64,000 nt of DNA from Kitasatospora sp. NBC_01287 (GTDB lineage Bacteria > Actinomycetota > Actinomycetes > Streptomycetales > Streptomycetaceae), in contig NZ_JAPEPB010000001.1 in assembly GCF_026340565.1 (NCBI RefSeq), positions 6,422,001 to 6,486,000 on the forward strand, in the 5' to 3' direction. Both the position numbers and the translations under genes were made by a program. The notes beneath the pieces are model-generated. The model was not told the DNA's origin. It did no database searches and worked only from the letters and a program-made list of their open reading frames with translations. Position 1 is the first letter of the stretch. Every line of letters starts with the position of its first letter. Positions 18,645 to 27,815 of this stretch are shown piece by piece.

Positions 18645-19367
18645 ATGGCCACGATCTGGGAGTACCTGCGGGGCGAGCGGAACCTGCCGGAGACGATGGG
18701 GCAGGGCGGAAAGGTGACGCTGACCAAGTCCCGGCCGCACTACGCGATCACCTCGGACGGGCCGACCAGCGGCACCCTCTTCGTCAACCTGCACTGGACC
18801 GCCCGGCTGGTCTCCGGCTCGCAGGGCGCGCTGCGCCGCAAGCTGCTCCAGCCGCGGCTGCTGCGCCCGGCCCAGACCGAGACCAGTCAGGGCGGTGCCG
18901 AGAACGTCGACCTGGACCTGGCCTGCATGTACGAACTGACCGACGGCACCCGGGGCGTGGTGCAGCCGCTCGGCAAGTTCTTCGGTGACCTCCAGCGGCC
19001 GCCGTACATCAAGCTCAGCGGCGACGACCAGTACGGGGCGCCGTCCGGCGAGACGATGTACATCAACCTGGAGAAGAAGGACCAGTTCAAGCGGCTGCTG
19101 ATCTTCGTGTACATCTACGACGGCACCCCCGCCTTCGACCAGACCCACGCCCAGATCCAGATCGTGCCGCCGAGCGGGCCGCGGCTGGAGGTCAACCTGG
19201 ACGAGCGGGCGTCGGCCGCCCGTTCGTGTGCGGTGGTGCTGATCGAGAACGAGGGCGGGCAGCTGACGGTCCGTCGCGAGGTGCGGTACGTGCACGGATT
19301 CCAGTCGGACCTGGACCGGCTCTACGGCTTCGGGATGCAGTGGCAGCGGGGGTACAAGGACGCGTAG
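18645..19367 (+). CDS. TerD-domain stress protein, long form
   Basis: A 240-residue member of the TerD superfamily with a distinct N-terminus (MATIWEYLRGERNLPETMGQ) followed by GGKVTLTKSRPHYAITSD, the equivalent of the usual KGGNVSLTK start. Later blocks ENVDLDLACMYELTDGTRG and INLEKKDQFKRLLIFVYIYDG keep the fold and the acidic metal site. It aligns with the tellurium-resistance proteins found with TerC and DUF2637 genes in streptomycetes. ATG 18645 is preceded by CTGGGGGATT. It is convergent with the Pro-rich TerD gene. Confidence 0.88.
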   Translation: MATIWEYLRGERNLPETMGQGGKVTLTKSRPHYAITSDGPTSGTLFVNLHWTARLVSGSQGALRRKLLQPRLLRPAQTETSQGGAENVDLDLACMYELTDGTRGVVQPLGKFFGDLQRPPYIKLSGDDQYGAPSGETMYINLEKKDQFKRLLIFVYIYDGTPAFDQTHAQIQIVPPSGPRLEVNLDERASAARSCAVVLIENEGGQLTVRREVRYVHGFQSDLDRLYGFGMQWQRGYKDA

Positions 19368-19502
19368 GGCCGCGGGGCCGGCTGGGACCGGTGGGGGCCG
19401 GGGCCGGCTGAGGTCCGGCGCCGAGGGGCGGGACCTGTGGGCAGGGACCTGTGGGTCCGGCGCCGGCCGGGGTGGGTGAGGTGTAGCCGGGGTGGGCGCT
19501 GG

Positions 19503-20669
19503 TCAGCGGGGTTGGAACTGCGGGCCCTGCGGCGGCAGGGCGAAGTCCGGGTCCATGGGCGGCACGGGCGCCGGCTGCGGGGGCTGGGCGACCGGCTGCT
19601 GCTGCGGGTAGCCGTAGGTGGCGGCGGGGGGCTGCTGGGGGTAGCCGTAGGGCGGGGGCTGCTGCGGGTAGCCGTAGGTGGCGGCCGGGGGCTGCTGGGG
19701 GTAGCCGTAGCTGGGCGCGCCCGTGGGGGCCGCTGGCGGTACGGGCTGCGGCGCGGGCGGCTGGGGCGTCGTCGGGTGGCCGGGGGCGGCCGGGGGGTAG
19801 CCGTAGGAGGGCGGGCCGGCCGGCGGGGGCGGCAGCGGTGCGCCGGTGGGCTGCGCGGGCTGCGTGGGCGGTGTGGTCGGGGCCGCCGGCGCGACGGGCG
19901 CGCCCAGGGGCTGGGCCGGCACGCTCGGCACCGCGCTCGGCACCGCGCTCGGGGGCGTGCTCGGGGCGGTCGGAGCGTTGGGGGGTGTGGTGGGTGCGCC
20001 GGGGGGCGTGTTGGCCGGTGTGCTCGGGGGCGTGCTCGGGGGCGTGCTCGGCACGGCCGGGGCGAGCGTGTAGGTGCCGGGTTCCGCGGCCTGGGGGAGG
20101 CCCGCGGGCGCCATCGCCGCCTCGTCCTCGACGGTGATCCCGAAGTCGGTGGCCAGGCCGCTCAGCCCGGAGGAGTACCCCTGCCCGACCGCGCGGAACT
20201 TCCAGCCGCTGTCGCGCCGGTAGAGCTCGGCGCAGACCAGCGCGGAGACCGCCTCCACCTCGCCGATCGGGAACTCGGCCAGCGCCTCGCCGCCGCCCGG
20301 TCCGACCGCGTCGTACAGCAGCACCCGCAGTGCCCCCACCGCGCGGAAGTCACCCTGCTCGGCGGAGCCGGCCAGCACCACCCGGTCGATGTCGAGCGGC
20401 AGCTTGGTGAGGTCCACCTCGATGGTGTCGGCGATCTCCTCGCTGCCCGGCACCCGCTGCTTGGGCAGGTGGCGCACCACACCCGAGGGGTGCCGGGGTT
20501 GGTTGTAGAAGACGAAGTCGGCGTCCGAACGGACCCGGCCGTCGGCGCCGACCAGCAGCGCCGAGGCGTCCACGTCCGGTGCCCCGGGCGCCGCGCTCCA
20601 GCGCAGCACGGCGCGGACCGCCGCTGTGGCCAGCGAGATGTTGGCGCCCTTCGCCATCACGTGCGTCAT
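19503..20669 (-). CDS. TerD-domain protein with Pro/Tyr-rich repeat tail
   Basis: A 388-residue protein. Residues 1-175 are a TerD domain (THVMAKGANISLATAAVR, PDVDASALLVGADGRV, FVFYNQPRHPSGVVRH, AELYRRDSGWKFRAVGQGY). The rest is low complexity: a Pro/Thr/Ala block (repeats of STPP and NTPP) and then four or five YGYPQQPP-type repeats, ending PQGPQFQPR. Such tails in TerD relatives probably drive self-assembly or surface attachment; that is inference. ATG 20669 is preferred to ATG 20678 because AGG lies 9 nt from it. It is divergent from the CitE-like operon. Confidence 0.85.
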   Translation of the reverse strand: MTHVMAKGANISLATAAVRAVLRWSAAPGAPDVDASALLVGADGRVRSDADFVFYNQPRHPSGVVRHLPKQRVPGSEEIADTIEVDLTKLPLDIDRVVLAGSAEQGDFRAVGALRVLLYDAVGPGGGEALAEFPIGEVEAVSALVCAELYRRDSGWKFRAVGQGYSSGLSGLATDFGITVEDEAAMAPAGLPQAAEPGTYTLAPAVPSTPPSTPPSTPANTPPGAPTTPPNAPTAPSTPPSAVPSAVPSVPAQPLGAPVAPAAPTTPPTQPAQPTGAPLPPPPAGPPSYGYPPAAPGHPTTPQPPAPQPVPPAAPTGAPSYGYPQQPPAATYGYPQQPPPYGYPQQPPAATYGYPQQQPVAQPPQPAPVPPMDPDFALPPQGPQFQPR

Positions 20670-21003
20670 GACAGCCATCCTGCCTGCTGGCCCCGGCCGC
20701 GGACAACGCGGGTGCACAGGGTAGTCGTGCCGGAGCGGCCGCGAGTGGCTGCGTGAGCGCCTGGCTGAAAGATTGCGTCGTTCCGCAAGTAATTCGTGGG
20801 CTGAAATGTTCAGCGAATTCCATGTTTCCGATCACCGTCCACTGCCCGGACGGACCGTACGATGGGCGGCCGAGGTGGGGCGAGCTGTGGTTTCCGGGGG
20901 ATCCGGGCCATATCCGGCCGGTCGGGAAATCCGCCGGCCCGGTCGTGCGGATCGGTCTGCCCTGCTCGGCCCGACCCCGTTCCGACCTCCCTGGGAGTGC
21001 GTT
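20670..21003. other. Divergent promoter region TerD-Pro / CitE operon
   Basis: 334 bp with no supported gene. The middle (20760-20840) is clearly AT-richer than the surroundings, as promoters of this genome tend to be, for example CGCAAGTAATTCGTGGGC. The ribosome site GGGAG at 20993-20997 serves the TTG start at 21004. Confidence 0.5.
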
Positions 21004-22275
21004 TTGCGCCAGTTCGGCCACCTCGGCGCGGACCTCCGCCGCCGGCTCTTCCTCGTCGAGCCGGTGCCGTTCGACCGGCACGGCCCGGCCGCGCCGCTGG
21101 CCGCCGCGCTGGGCGGCACCCTCTACCTGCCGGCTGTGCGTCCCACCCTGGCGGCCGACGTCCGCAAGCAGGCGGCCCGGGGGGTGGTCTCGATGGTGCT
21201 CTGCCTGGAGGACGCGATAGCCGACCGGGAGGTGGCGGCAGGGGAGGCGAATCTGGTCGCCGGGCTGCGCGAGCTGGCGGCGGCGACCGGGCTTGGGGCG
21301 ACCGGGCTTGGGGTGAGCGGGCTTGGGGTAGCCGGGGCCGGGGTGGTCGGGGCCGGGGTGGTCGGGGTCGGGGCGGCCGAGCTGCCGCTGCTCTTCGTCC
21401 GGGTCCGGGCGCCGGAGCAGATCGGCGAGCTGATCGGACGCCTGGGTGACGCGGCCCGGCTGCTCAGCGGCTTCGTCCTGCCCAAGTTCACCGAGGAGCG
21501 CGGCGCGGCCTACCTGGAGGCGTTGGCGGTGGCCGAAGCCGCCTGCGGTCAGCGGCTGTTCGGGATGCCGGTGCTGGAGTCCCCCGAACTGGCGCAGCTG
21601 GAGCACCGTCGCGAGCAACTGCTCGGCACCGCGCGGCTGCTGGCCAAGTTCCGGGACCGGGTGCTCGCCGTCCGGCTCGGTGTCACCGACCTCTGCTCGG
21701 CCTACGGGCTGCGCCGGGCACCGGAGTTGACGGCGTACGACCTGGCCCTGGTCGCCGGGGTGATCGGCGATGTGGTCAATGTGCTCGGGCGGGCCGACGG
21801 CACCGGGTTCACGCTGACCGGGCCGGTGTGGGAGTACTTCCCGGGTGGGGCTGGTGGGGCGGGTGGGGCCGGCGGTGGCGACGGCAGTGGTGAGGGCAGC
21901 GGAGGCGCCGAACTGGCCGGGCTGGTGCGCGAGATCGACCTCGACCGGGCCAACGGACTGCTGGGCAAGACCTGCGTCCACCCGAGCCAGGTGCCGGTGG
22001 TGCACGCGCGCTCGGTCGTCTCGCACGAGGAGTACCGCGATGCCCAGGACGTGCTGGGTGTCGAGCCTGGTGGTCGCCTCGACGGGGGAGCGGCTTCCGG
22101 GGGCGGGGGCGGGGGCGTGTCGGGCTCGGCCTACCGCAACAAGATGAACGAGGCCAAGCCGCACCGGGCCTGGGCGCAGCGGGTGCTGCTGCGCGCCGAG
22201 GCGTTCGGGGTGGCGCGGCCGGAGATCGGCTTCGCGGAGCTCATCGCGGCCGGGGAGCAGGAGGGGCGGGGATGA
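21004..22275 (+). CDS. CitE-like / HpcH-HpaI aldolase-family protein of Ter-associated module
   Basis: A 423-residue TIM-barrel protein related to the citrate-lyase beta subunit. GVVSMVLCLEDAIADREV carries the Glu-Asp of the metal/CoA-lyase site; FVLPKFTEERG, MPVLESPEL and KTCVHPSQVPVVHA are later signature strands. It begins RQFGHLGADLRRRLF, as homologues in Ter operons do. TTG 21004 is chosen because GGGAG lies exactly 6 nt upstream and family members start here. A run of six 15-bp repeats (21283-21372) and Gly-rich insertions are unusual. It overlaps the next gene by ATGA. The enzyme's true substrate is unknown. Confidence 0.85.
   Translation: MRQFGHLGADLRRRLFLVEPVPFDRHGPAAPLAAALGGTLYLPAVRPTLAADVRKQAARGVVSMVLCLEDAIADREVAAGEANLVAGLRELAAATGLGATGLGVSGLGVAGAGVVGAGVVGVGAAELPLLFVRVRAPEQIGELIGRLGDAARLLSGFVLPKFTEERGAAYLEALAVAEAACGQRLFGMPVLESPELAQLEHRREQLLGTARLLAKFRDRVLAVRLGVTDLCSAYGLRRAPELTAYDLALVAGVIGDVVNVLGRADGTGFTLTGPVWEYFPGGAGGAGGAGGGDGSGEGSGGAELAGLVREIDLDRANGLLGKTCVHPSQVPVVHARSVVSHEEYRDAQDVLGVEPGGRLDGGAASGGGGGGVSGSAYRNKMNEAKPHRAWAQRVLLRAEAFGVARPEIGFAELIAAGEQEGRG
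21283..21372 (+). repeat. Six 15-bp in-frame repeats inside the CitE-like gene
   Basis: Units related to GCGACCGGGCTTGGG run from 21283 to 21372 and drift toward GTGGTCGGGGCCGGG. They encode pentapeptides such as ATGLG, VSGLG and VAGAG, inserted in a loop before the strand AELPLLFVRVRAP. Confidence 0.85.
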
Positions 22276-22400
22276 CGGGCGCGGGGACGATGGGCACGGC
22301 GACGATGGGCGCGGGCGCGGCGGTTGCGGGAACGATGGTTGCGGGAACGATGGGTGCGGGGATGACGGGCACGGGGGCGGTGGGCACGGGCGTGATGAGT
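22266..22400 (+). repeat. Nine 15-bp repeats over the start of the PRTase-StiP gene
   Basis: Units like GCGGGGATGACGGGC and GCGGGAACGATGGGT run in tandem from 22266 to 22400. Most contain a GGGG-ATG or GGAACG-ATG, so the tract holds several in-frame start codons each with a purine-rich stretch before it. Confidence 0.85.
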
Positions 22401-24938
22401 ACGGAGGCGGTGTGGAGCGGCAGTTGGGTCGAGCAGCGGCTCGGGATCGGTCTGGACGGTGACGCCGAGCTGCCCGAGCTGCTCGGGCTCGCCGTCAGGG
22501 AGAACCCGAAGCGGGCGCAGCTGCTGGTCTCGCAGGTGCTCGGCAAGCACGTGCCGCAGCGGCCCGCCGTGGTCTATGGCGCCGGCCGGCGGCTCGGCGC
22601 GGCGGTGCGCGCCCGGCTGGAGCCGCTGGCCGGGGAACCGGTGACGGTGCTCGGCTACGCGGAGACCGCGACCGGACTCGGGCAGTGCGTGGCGGACGAG
22701 TTGGGCGCCGTCTACCTGCACTCGACCCGGCGGCCGGTGGCCGGCCTCGCGCCGGTGGCCGGCTTCGAGGAGGAGCACTCGCACGCCACCTCGCACCTGC
22801 TGCTGCCGACGGATCCCGAACTGCTCACCGGGGATGGGCCGCTGATCCTGGTGGACGACGAACTCTCCACCGGGAGAACCGTGTTGAACACCATCGCGGC
22901 GCTGCACCGGCACCGGCCGCGGCGACGGTACGGGGTGGCGTCCCTGGTCGACCTGCGCGACGAGGCGGACCGGGAGCGGCTGGCGGCCTTCGCGGCCGAG
23001 CTGGGGGTCGAGATCGAGGTGGTGGCGCTGGCCAGCGGGCGGGTGCGACTGCCGAGCGGGGTGGCGGAGCGGGCGCAGCGACTGGTGGCGGAGCTGCGGG
23101 GCGCGCGGGGCGGTGCCGGCTCCGGTGCTGGCGCCGGCGGGGACGCGGGTGTGGTTGCCGGCGGGGACGCGGGTGTGGCTGCGGGTGCCGGCGCGGTTGC
23201 CGGTGAGCTGGTGCGGGTGTCGCTGCCGTGGCCGCTCGGGGTGCCGGAGGGCGGGCGGCACGGGTTCACCCCCGCGCAGCGGGTGAGACTGGAGGCCTCG
23301 CTGCCCGGGCTGGGCAGGCTGTTGGCCGAGCAGCTGACCGGCGCCGAGCACCGGGTGCTGGTGCTCGGCTGCGAGGAGCTGATCTACGCGCCGCTGCGGC
23401 TGGCCGAGGCCCTGCAGGACGCGGTGGAGTCGGCCCGGATCCTCTTCTCCACCACCACCCGCTCCCCGGTGCTGGCGGTGGACGACCCCGGCTACGCGAT
23501 CCGGACCAGGCTGGCCTTCCCCGCCCACGGCGCGCCCGGGGAGGACGGCGGCGTGCGCTTCGCCTACAACGTCGCCCCCGGGCGGGAGGCGGCGCGGCGG
23601 TTCGAGGCGATCGTGCTGGTGGTGGACGCGGCCGCCGATACGCCCGAACTGCACCTGGCCGACGGGCTGCTGGCCCGGCTGCGCGCGGTGACCGACCGGG
23701 TGGTGCTCGCGGTCCTGCCCGAGCACCGGCCGCCGGCCGCTCGACCGCTGCGCGGCCCCGAGTTCTCCTCCTATCCGGCGGACGAGGTGGGCTGGCTGCT
23801 CACCGACCTGTCGGAGGTGGCCTTGGAGGCCCCCACCGAGGAGCGCGAGGAAGCCGTGCAGTCGGGCGGCGCGCACTACGCGGAGTCGCTGCCGGTCGAG
23901 TACCAGCCGAGCCCCGAGTACCAGGAGCTCTTCCACCAGGCACTGCGCGGTTCGGCGCGCCGGATCGCGCTGGCGGTCGGCATCGTGGCCGAGACGCTGC
24001 TGCGCGAGCGGGGGGAGGGCCTGGTCCTCGCCTCCCTCGCCCGGGCCGGCACCCCGGTCGGAGTGCTGATCCGCCGCTGGCTGGCCGCCGCCCATCGGAT
24101 CGAGGCGCCGCACTACGCCGTTTCGATCATCCGTGGCCGAGGCATCGACCCGGTGGCCCTGCGCTACCTGGCCGACCGTCACGACCCGGCCCGGATCGTC
24201 TTCGTGGACGGTTGGACCGGCAAGGGTGCGATCGCCCGCGAGCTGGCCACCGCGCTCGCCGGCACCCCGTTCGACCCGGAACTCGCGGTGCTCGCCGACC
24301 CCGGCCGGTGCGTGCGGACCTTCGGGACCAGGGAGGACTTCCTGATCCCGTCCGCCTGCCTCAACTCCACGGTCTCCGGTCTGATCTCGCGCACCGTGCT
24401 GCGGTCCGACCTGATCGGGCCTGACGACTTCCACGGGGCCAAGTACTACCGGGAGTTGGCCGGGGCGGATGTCTCGGTCGCGTTCCTGGACATCATCGCC
24501 GCGCACTTCCCGGAAGTCAGCGCGGAGGTCGCCGCGCGGATCCCGGTACCGGGGGTGGTCCCGGTCCCGGGCCCGGCCTCCGTCCCGGGGGCGGCCGGTC
24601 CCGGGACGGAGGCCGGGCCCGGTCCCGGGGCGGTCGACCGTGAGCCGACCTGGGCGGGTTGGGCCGCCGTGGAGCGGATCAGCGAGGAGTACGGCATCGG
24701 GGACGTCAACCTGGTCAAGCCCGGGGTCGGCGAGACCACCCGGGTGCTGCTGCGCCGGGTCCCGTGGCGGGTGCTGGCCCGGCGCGGAGTCGGGGCGGAC
24801 CTGGACCACATCCGGCTGCTGGCCGCACAGCGCGGAGTGCCGGTCGAGGAGGTGGACGAACTGCCGTACTCCTGCGTCGGACTGATCCACCCGCGGTTCA
24901 ACCGGGGCGCCACCGGCGCCTCCGGGAGGGCGGTGTGA
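22272..24938 (+). CDS. Phosphoribosyltransferase / TRSP / StiP (PELOTA-type) fusion protein
   Basis: An 888-residue multidomain protein. After a repetitive N-terminus (residues 1-45) comes an orotate-type phosphoribosyltransferase with the PRPP loop ILVDDELSTGRTVL (192-205). A small TRSP-type domain follows around 300-330 (GRHGFTPAQRVRLEAS). The C-terminal half is the StiP/PELOTA-like region (EYQPSPEYQELFHQALRGSA, LVLASLARAGTPVGVLIRRW, HYAVSIIRGRGIDPVALRY, CVGLIHPRFNRGATG). In Ter systems this set is predicted to make a nucleoside-like metabolite. It starts at ATG 22272 by overlap, or possibly at ATG 22395 after the repeats. Coupled to the HAD gene by a GTGA overlap. Confidence 0.88.
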   Translation: MTGAGTMGTATMGAGAAVAGTMVAGTMGAGMTGTGAVGTGVMSTEAVWSGSWVEQRLGIGLDGDAELPELLGLAVRENPKRAQLLVSQVLGKHVPQRPAVVYGAGRRLGAAVRARLEPLAGEPVTVLGYAETATGLGQCVADELGAVYLHSTRRPVAGLAPVAGFEEEHSHATSHLLLPTDPELLTGDGPLILVDDELSTGRTVLNTIAALHRHRPRRRYGVASLVDLRDEADRERLAAFAAELGVEIEVVALASGRVRLPSGVAERAQRLVAELRGARGGAGSGAGAGGDAGVVAGGDAGVAAGAGAVAGELVRVSLPWPLGVPEGGRHGFTPAQRVRLEASLPGLGRLLAEQLTGAEHRVLVLGCEELIYAPLRLAEALQDAVESARILFSTTTRSPVLAVDDPGYAIRTRLAFPAHGAPGEDGGVRFAYNVAPGREAARRFEAIVLVVDAAADTPELHLADGLLARLRAVTDRVVLAVLPEHRPPAARPLRGPEFSSYPADEVGWLLTDLSEVALEAPTEEREEAVQSGGAHYAESLPVEYQPSPEYQELFHQALRGSARRIALAVGIVAETLLRERGEGLVLASLARAGTPVGVLIRRWLAAAHRIEAPHYAVSIIRGRGIDPVALRYLADRHDPARIVFVDGWTGKGAIARELATALAGTPFDPELAVLADPGRCVRTFGTREDFLIPSACLNSTVSGLISRTVLRSDLIGPDDFHGAKYYRELAGADVSVAFLDIIAAHFPEVSAEVAARIPVPGVVPVPGPASVPGAAGPGTEAGPGPGAVDREPTWAGWAAVERISEEYGIGDVNLVKPGVGETTRVLLRRVPWRVLARRGVGADLDHIRLLAAQRGVPVEEVDELPYSCVGLIHPRFNRGATGASGRAV

Positions 24939-25771
24939 CGAACCGTCAGAGCTGGCTGGTGGCAAGCGACCTGGACCGGACGCTGATCTACTCCCGGCGC
25001 TCCGCCGAACTGCCGCCCGACTCCCCGGCGTCTCTTCGGCTGGTCGAGCGGGACACGGCGGGGGAGCCGCTGTCCTATCTCACCGAGCGGGCCGCCCTGC
25101 TGCTCGCCGAGCTGGCGGACCGGGCGGTCTTCGTCCCGGTGACCACCCGGACCGTGGCCCAGTACCGCCGGGTGCGGCTGCCGGGCGCGGCCGGCTCCCC
25201 GGCGTACGCGATCTGCGCGAACGGCGGCCGGCTGCTGGTCGCGGGCGAGCCCGACCGGGACTGGGACGCGGTGGTGGCGGACCGCCTGGCCGCGAGCGGT
25301 GCGCCGCTGGCCGAGGTGGTGGACCGGCTGGCCGGCAGCGCCGACCCGGCCTGGACACTGAAGCGCCGGGTCGCCGAGGAGCTCTTCGCCTACCTGGTGG
25401 TCGACCGCGCGCTGCTGCCGCGGGGCTGGCTGGCCGAGCTGACCGCCTGGTGCGCCGAGCGGGGCTGGGGCGTCTCGCTGCAGGGGCGCAAGGTGTACGC
25501 CGTGCCGACCGCGCTGACCAAGAGCGCGGCGGTGGCGGAGGTGGTCCGCCGCGTGGGCGCGGGGGGCGGGGACGGGAGCGGGGTCGGGGTGCTGGCCGCC
25601 GGGGACTCGCTGCTCGACGCCGACCTGCTGCTCGCCGCGGACCTGGCCTGGCGCCCCGGGCACGGCGAACTCGCCGATCAGGGCTGGACGGCGCCGCACG
25701 TCACGGCGCTGGCTCGGCGCGGCGCACTCGCGGGCGAGGAGATCGTGGCGGCCTTCCTCGCCCGCGTATGA
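24935..25771 (+). CDS. HAD-superfamily phosphatase of Ter-associated module
   Basis: A 278-residue HAD hydrolase. Motif I is VASDLDRTLIYS (nucleophile and acid Asp), motif II VPVTTRTVAQY, motif III Lys in ALTKSAAVAEVVRR, motif IV AAGDSLLDADLL. The C2-type cap lies between. It belongs to the Cof/trehalose-phosphatase-like branch and would remove a phosphate from the product of the upstream PRTase; that is inference from context. GTG 24935 overlaps the previous stop (GTGA) and has GGGAGGG before it. Confidence 0.88.
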   Translation: MTNRQSWLVASDLDRTLIYSRRSAELPPDSPASLRLVERDTAGEPLSYLTERAALLLAELADRAVFVPVTTRTVAQYRRVRLPGAAGSPAYAICANGGRLLVAGEPDRDWDAVVADRLAASGAPLAEVVDRLAGSADPAWTLKRRVAEELFAYLVVDRALLPRGWLAELTAWCAERGWGVSLQGRKVYAVPTALTKSAAVAEVVRRVGAGGGDGSGVGVLAAGDSLLDADLLLAADLAWRPGHGELADQGWTAPHVTALARRGALAGEEIVAAFLARV

Positions 25772-25898
25772 CGTGCGGCGCGGAACCTCCGGCCGGACCG
25801 GGCGCCGGCGGGGCACCGACAGGGCACCGAGCGGGCGCCGACCGGGCACCGACCGGGACCCGGGCCGGCCGCGTCAACAACCCTGCGGGTCGATACGG

Positions 25899-26123
25899 CT
25901 AGCCGCAGCAGCCGCCACCGCAGCAGCCGCCACCGCCACCGCCGGCGGGCGGCTGCGGGGCGGAACCGCCGGCGCCGGCGCCGGTGACGGCGACCGTGGA
26001 GAGCAGCTTGGTCGTGTCGGTGTGCCCCTGCGGGCACATGGCCGGGTCGTTGGCCTGGGCCATGGCGCGGCGCAGTTCGAAGGTCGCACCGCAGGAGCGG
26101 CAGCGGAAGTCGTAGCGTGGCAT
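25899..26123 (-). CDS. FmdB-family zinc ribbon protein
   Basis: A 74-residue protein. MPRYDFRCRSCGATFE has Cys8 and Cys11; CPQGH gives Cys30 and His34 as the second knuckle, in place of the usual CxxC. The C-terminus is a Gly run with two CC pairs (GGGCCGGGCCG), possibly a second metal-binding tail. FmdB-like ribbons are putative regulatory or RNA/DNA-binding proteins. ATG 26123. Confidence 0.85.
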   Translation of the reverse strand: MPRYDFRCRSCGATFELRRAMAQANDPAMCPQGHTDTTKLLSTVAVTGAGAGGSAPQPPAGGGGGGCCGGGCCG

Positions 26124-26205
26124 GCCCGCAGCGTACCCGCCGCGGGCCTGGTCATCCCGTGATCCGCGGCCGCGCCGAGGCCGTCGGTGCGTGCCGGCCC
26201 GGGGC

Positions 26206-27564
26206 TCAGTGCCGCCCGTGGTCCGTCCGGATCAGTTCCACCACTTCGGTGGCCGTGTGGCGCACGCCGTCCAGCTCGGTCAGGAAGTGCCAGAAGTCAG
26301 GGTGCCGCCCGGCCTCGGTCAGCGCCGCCACCGCCCGGTCCAGCCGTGCCACCGCCGCGTCCAGCGGTCCGGCGTGGCGCGGGTCCGGTGCCTGGCGTCC
26401 GGCCATCGCCAGCCGCTGGGCGTCACGCAGCGCGAACCGGGCGCGCTGGACCTCGGCCTGCGGATCACGCTCCACCTCGGTCAGCCGCCGCAGCCGGTCG
26501 GCCACGGCCGCCACCGAGCCGTCGGCCGTCTCCAGCATCGCCCGGACCGTGCCGATCGCGGCCGTGGCGTCCGCCCAGCGCTGCTCGTCCCGGGCCCGGC
26601 CCGCCTCGGCCAGCTTGGCCTCCGCGGCCCGGCCCGCCTCGACGACCTGCTGCGGAACCCGCTGCAGGTCCTGCCAGCAGGCCGCCGAGAAGCGCCGACG
26701 CAGTTCACTGAGGGCCGGCTCGACCGTCCCCGCCCTGGTCTCCAGCGCCTGGACCCGGGTGCGCAGGCTGGCCACCCTGCGGTCGATCTCGCGGGCCCGC
26801 TCCGGCAACTGCTCGGCGTCGGCCCTGATCCCGTCCGCCCGGCGCACCACGTCGTCGGCCCGCTGCAGCGTCTGCGCCACGCCGTGCTTGCTGACGCCTT
26901 CGTTCAGCCTGGTCAGCTCCGGCCCCAACTCGGCCAGCCGCGCCGCCAGATCGTCCGCCCGCAGACCCGCCCCCCGCACCGCGTCCAGCGCGCCGCTGGC
27001 CGCCAACAGGGCCCGCTTGGCCTGCTCGACGGCCGGGGTCACCCGGATCAGCTGCTCCTCCGCGCGCTGCAGCAGCGGCTGCAGCCGGCCCAGGAAGTTC
27101 GCCAGCTCGGTCTGCTTGGCCGCCAGCTCACGCTGGGCCTGCTCCAGCCGCTGCCTGGCCTGCGCGATCGCCCCGGGGGGCAGCTCGGCGGCCTCCAGGT
27201 CGACCGAGTCCAGCGCGTCCAGATAGGCGACGGTCACCTGGTTGATCCGGGCTCGCAGATCCTGGTGGTCGGCCAGCGCCTGACGCACCGCGGCCCCCTC
27301 CTCGGCGGCCCGCACCGTCTCGACGGCCAGCTCCAGCTCCCGCTGCGCGGAGTCCAGCTCGTAGAAGGCCTCCTGCGCCGCGTCCCGCGCGGCCACCGCC
27401 GCCGCCCGCTGCGCGTCGTCCCCGCGCCGCCACCGCGACCGCCCGCCGCCGCCCCGACCGCCGCCACCGGCGAACGATCCGGCCACCGCCGTCGCCAGCA
27501 CCCCGGCCACGACCACCGGCATCAGCACCAGCCCCGCGTACCCCCGCGTGCTACCCGCCCTCAC
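26206..27564 (-). CDS. Membrane-anchored coiled-coil protein
   Basis: A 452-residue protein with one N-terminal membrane helix (YAGLVLMPVVVAGVLATAVA, residues about 7-26) and then a long, almost entirely helical Ala/Arg/Glu-rich domain, for example AAAVAARDAAQEAFYELDSA and QALADHQDLRARINQVTVAY. Hydrophobic heptads suggest coiled coil; most of it would lie on one side of the membrane, probably outside given the helix at the N-terminus, but topology is not certain. GTG 27564 is chosen: GGGAG is 6 nt upstream. I do not recognise a function. Confidence 0.75.
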   Translation of the reverse strand: MRAGSTRGYAGLVLMPVVVAGVLATAVAGSFAGGGGRGGGGRSRWRRGDDAQRAAAVAARDAAQEAFYELDSAQRELELAVETVRAAEEGAAVRQALADHQDLRARINQVTVAYLDALDSVDLEAAELPPGAIAQARQRLEQAQRELAAKQTELANFLGRLQPLLQRAEEQLIRVTPAVEQAKRALLAASGALDAVRGAGLRADDLAARLAELGPELTRLNEGVSKHGVAQTLQRADDVVRRADGIRADAEQLPERAREIDRRVASLRTRVQALETRAGTVEPALSELRRRFSAACWQDLQRVPQQVVEAGRAAEAKLAEAGRARDEQRWADATAAIGTVRAMLETADGSVAAVADRLRRLTEVERDPQAEVQRARFALRDAQRLAMAGRQAPDPRHAGPLDAAVARLDRAVAALTEAGRHPDFWHFLTELDGVRHTATEVVELIRTDHGRH

Positions 27565-27719
27565 TGCGCGCTCCCTGCTCCGCCGACCCGACCCCCCATT
27601 GTCCCCGATCACCCCGGCCCACACCGCCGCACCCCCACACCCTGCGCGGCGCCGCGCCCAGGACCAGGTACTCTTACTCTTCACCACATGACCCCCTCCC
27701 GCAGGCGGGCATGCGGCGG

Positions 27720-27794
27720 GGGCGCGTAGCTCAGTGGTAGAGCGCTGCTCTTACAAAGCAGATGTCGGCGGTTCGAAACCGTCCGCGCCCACCA
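27720..27794 (+). tRNA. tRNA-Val (anticodon TAC)
   Basis: A full cloverleaf: acceptor GGGCGCG (27720-27726) with CGCGCCC (27784-27790), D arm GCTC...GAGC, anticodon stem CTGCT/AGCAG with loop CTTACAA, T arm GGCGG-TTCGAAA-CCGTC, discriminator A and an encoded CCA (27792-27794). Anticodon TAC reads GTA/GTG valine codons. Confidence 0.97.
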
Positions 27795-27815
27795 GTTGAC
27801 CAGCGAGAATCCCGC

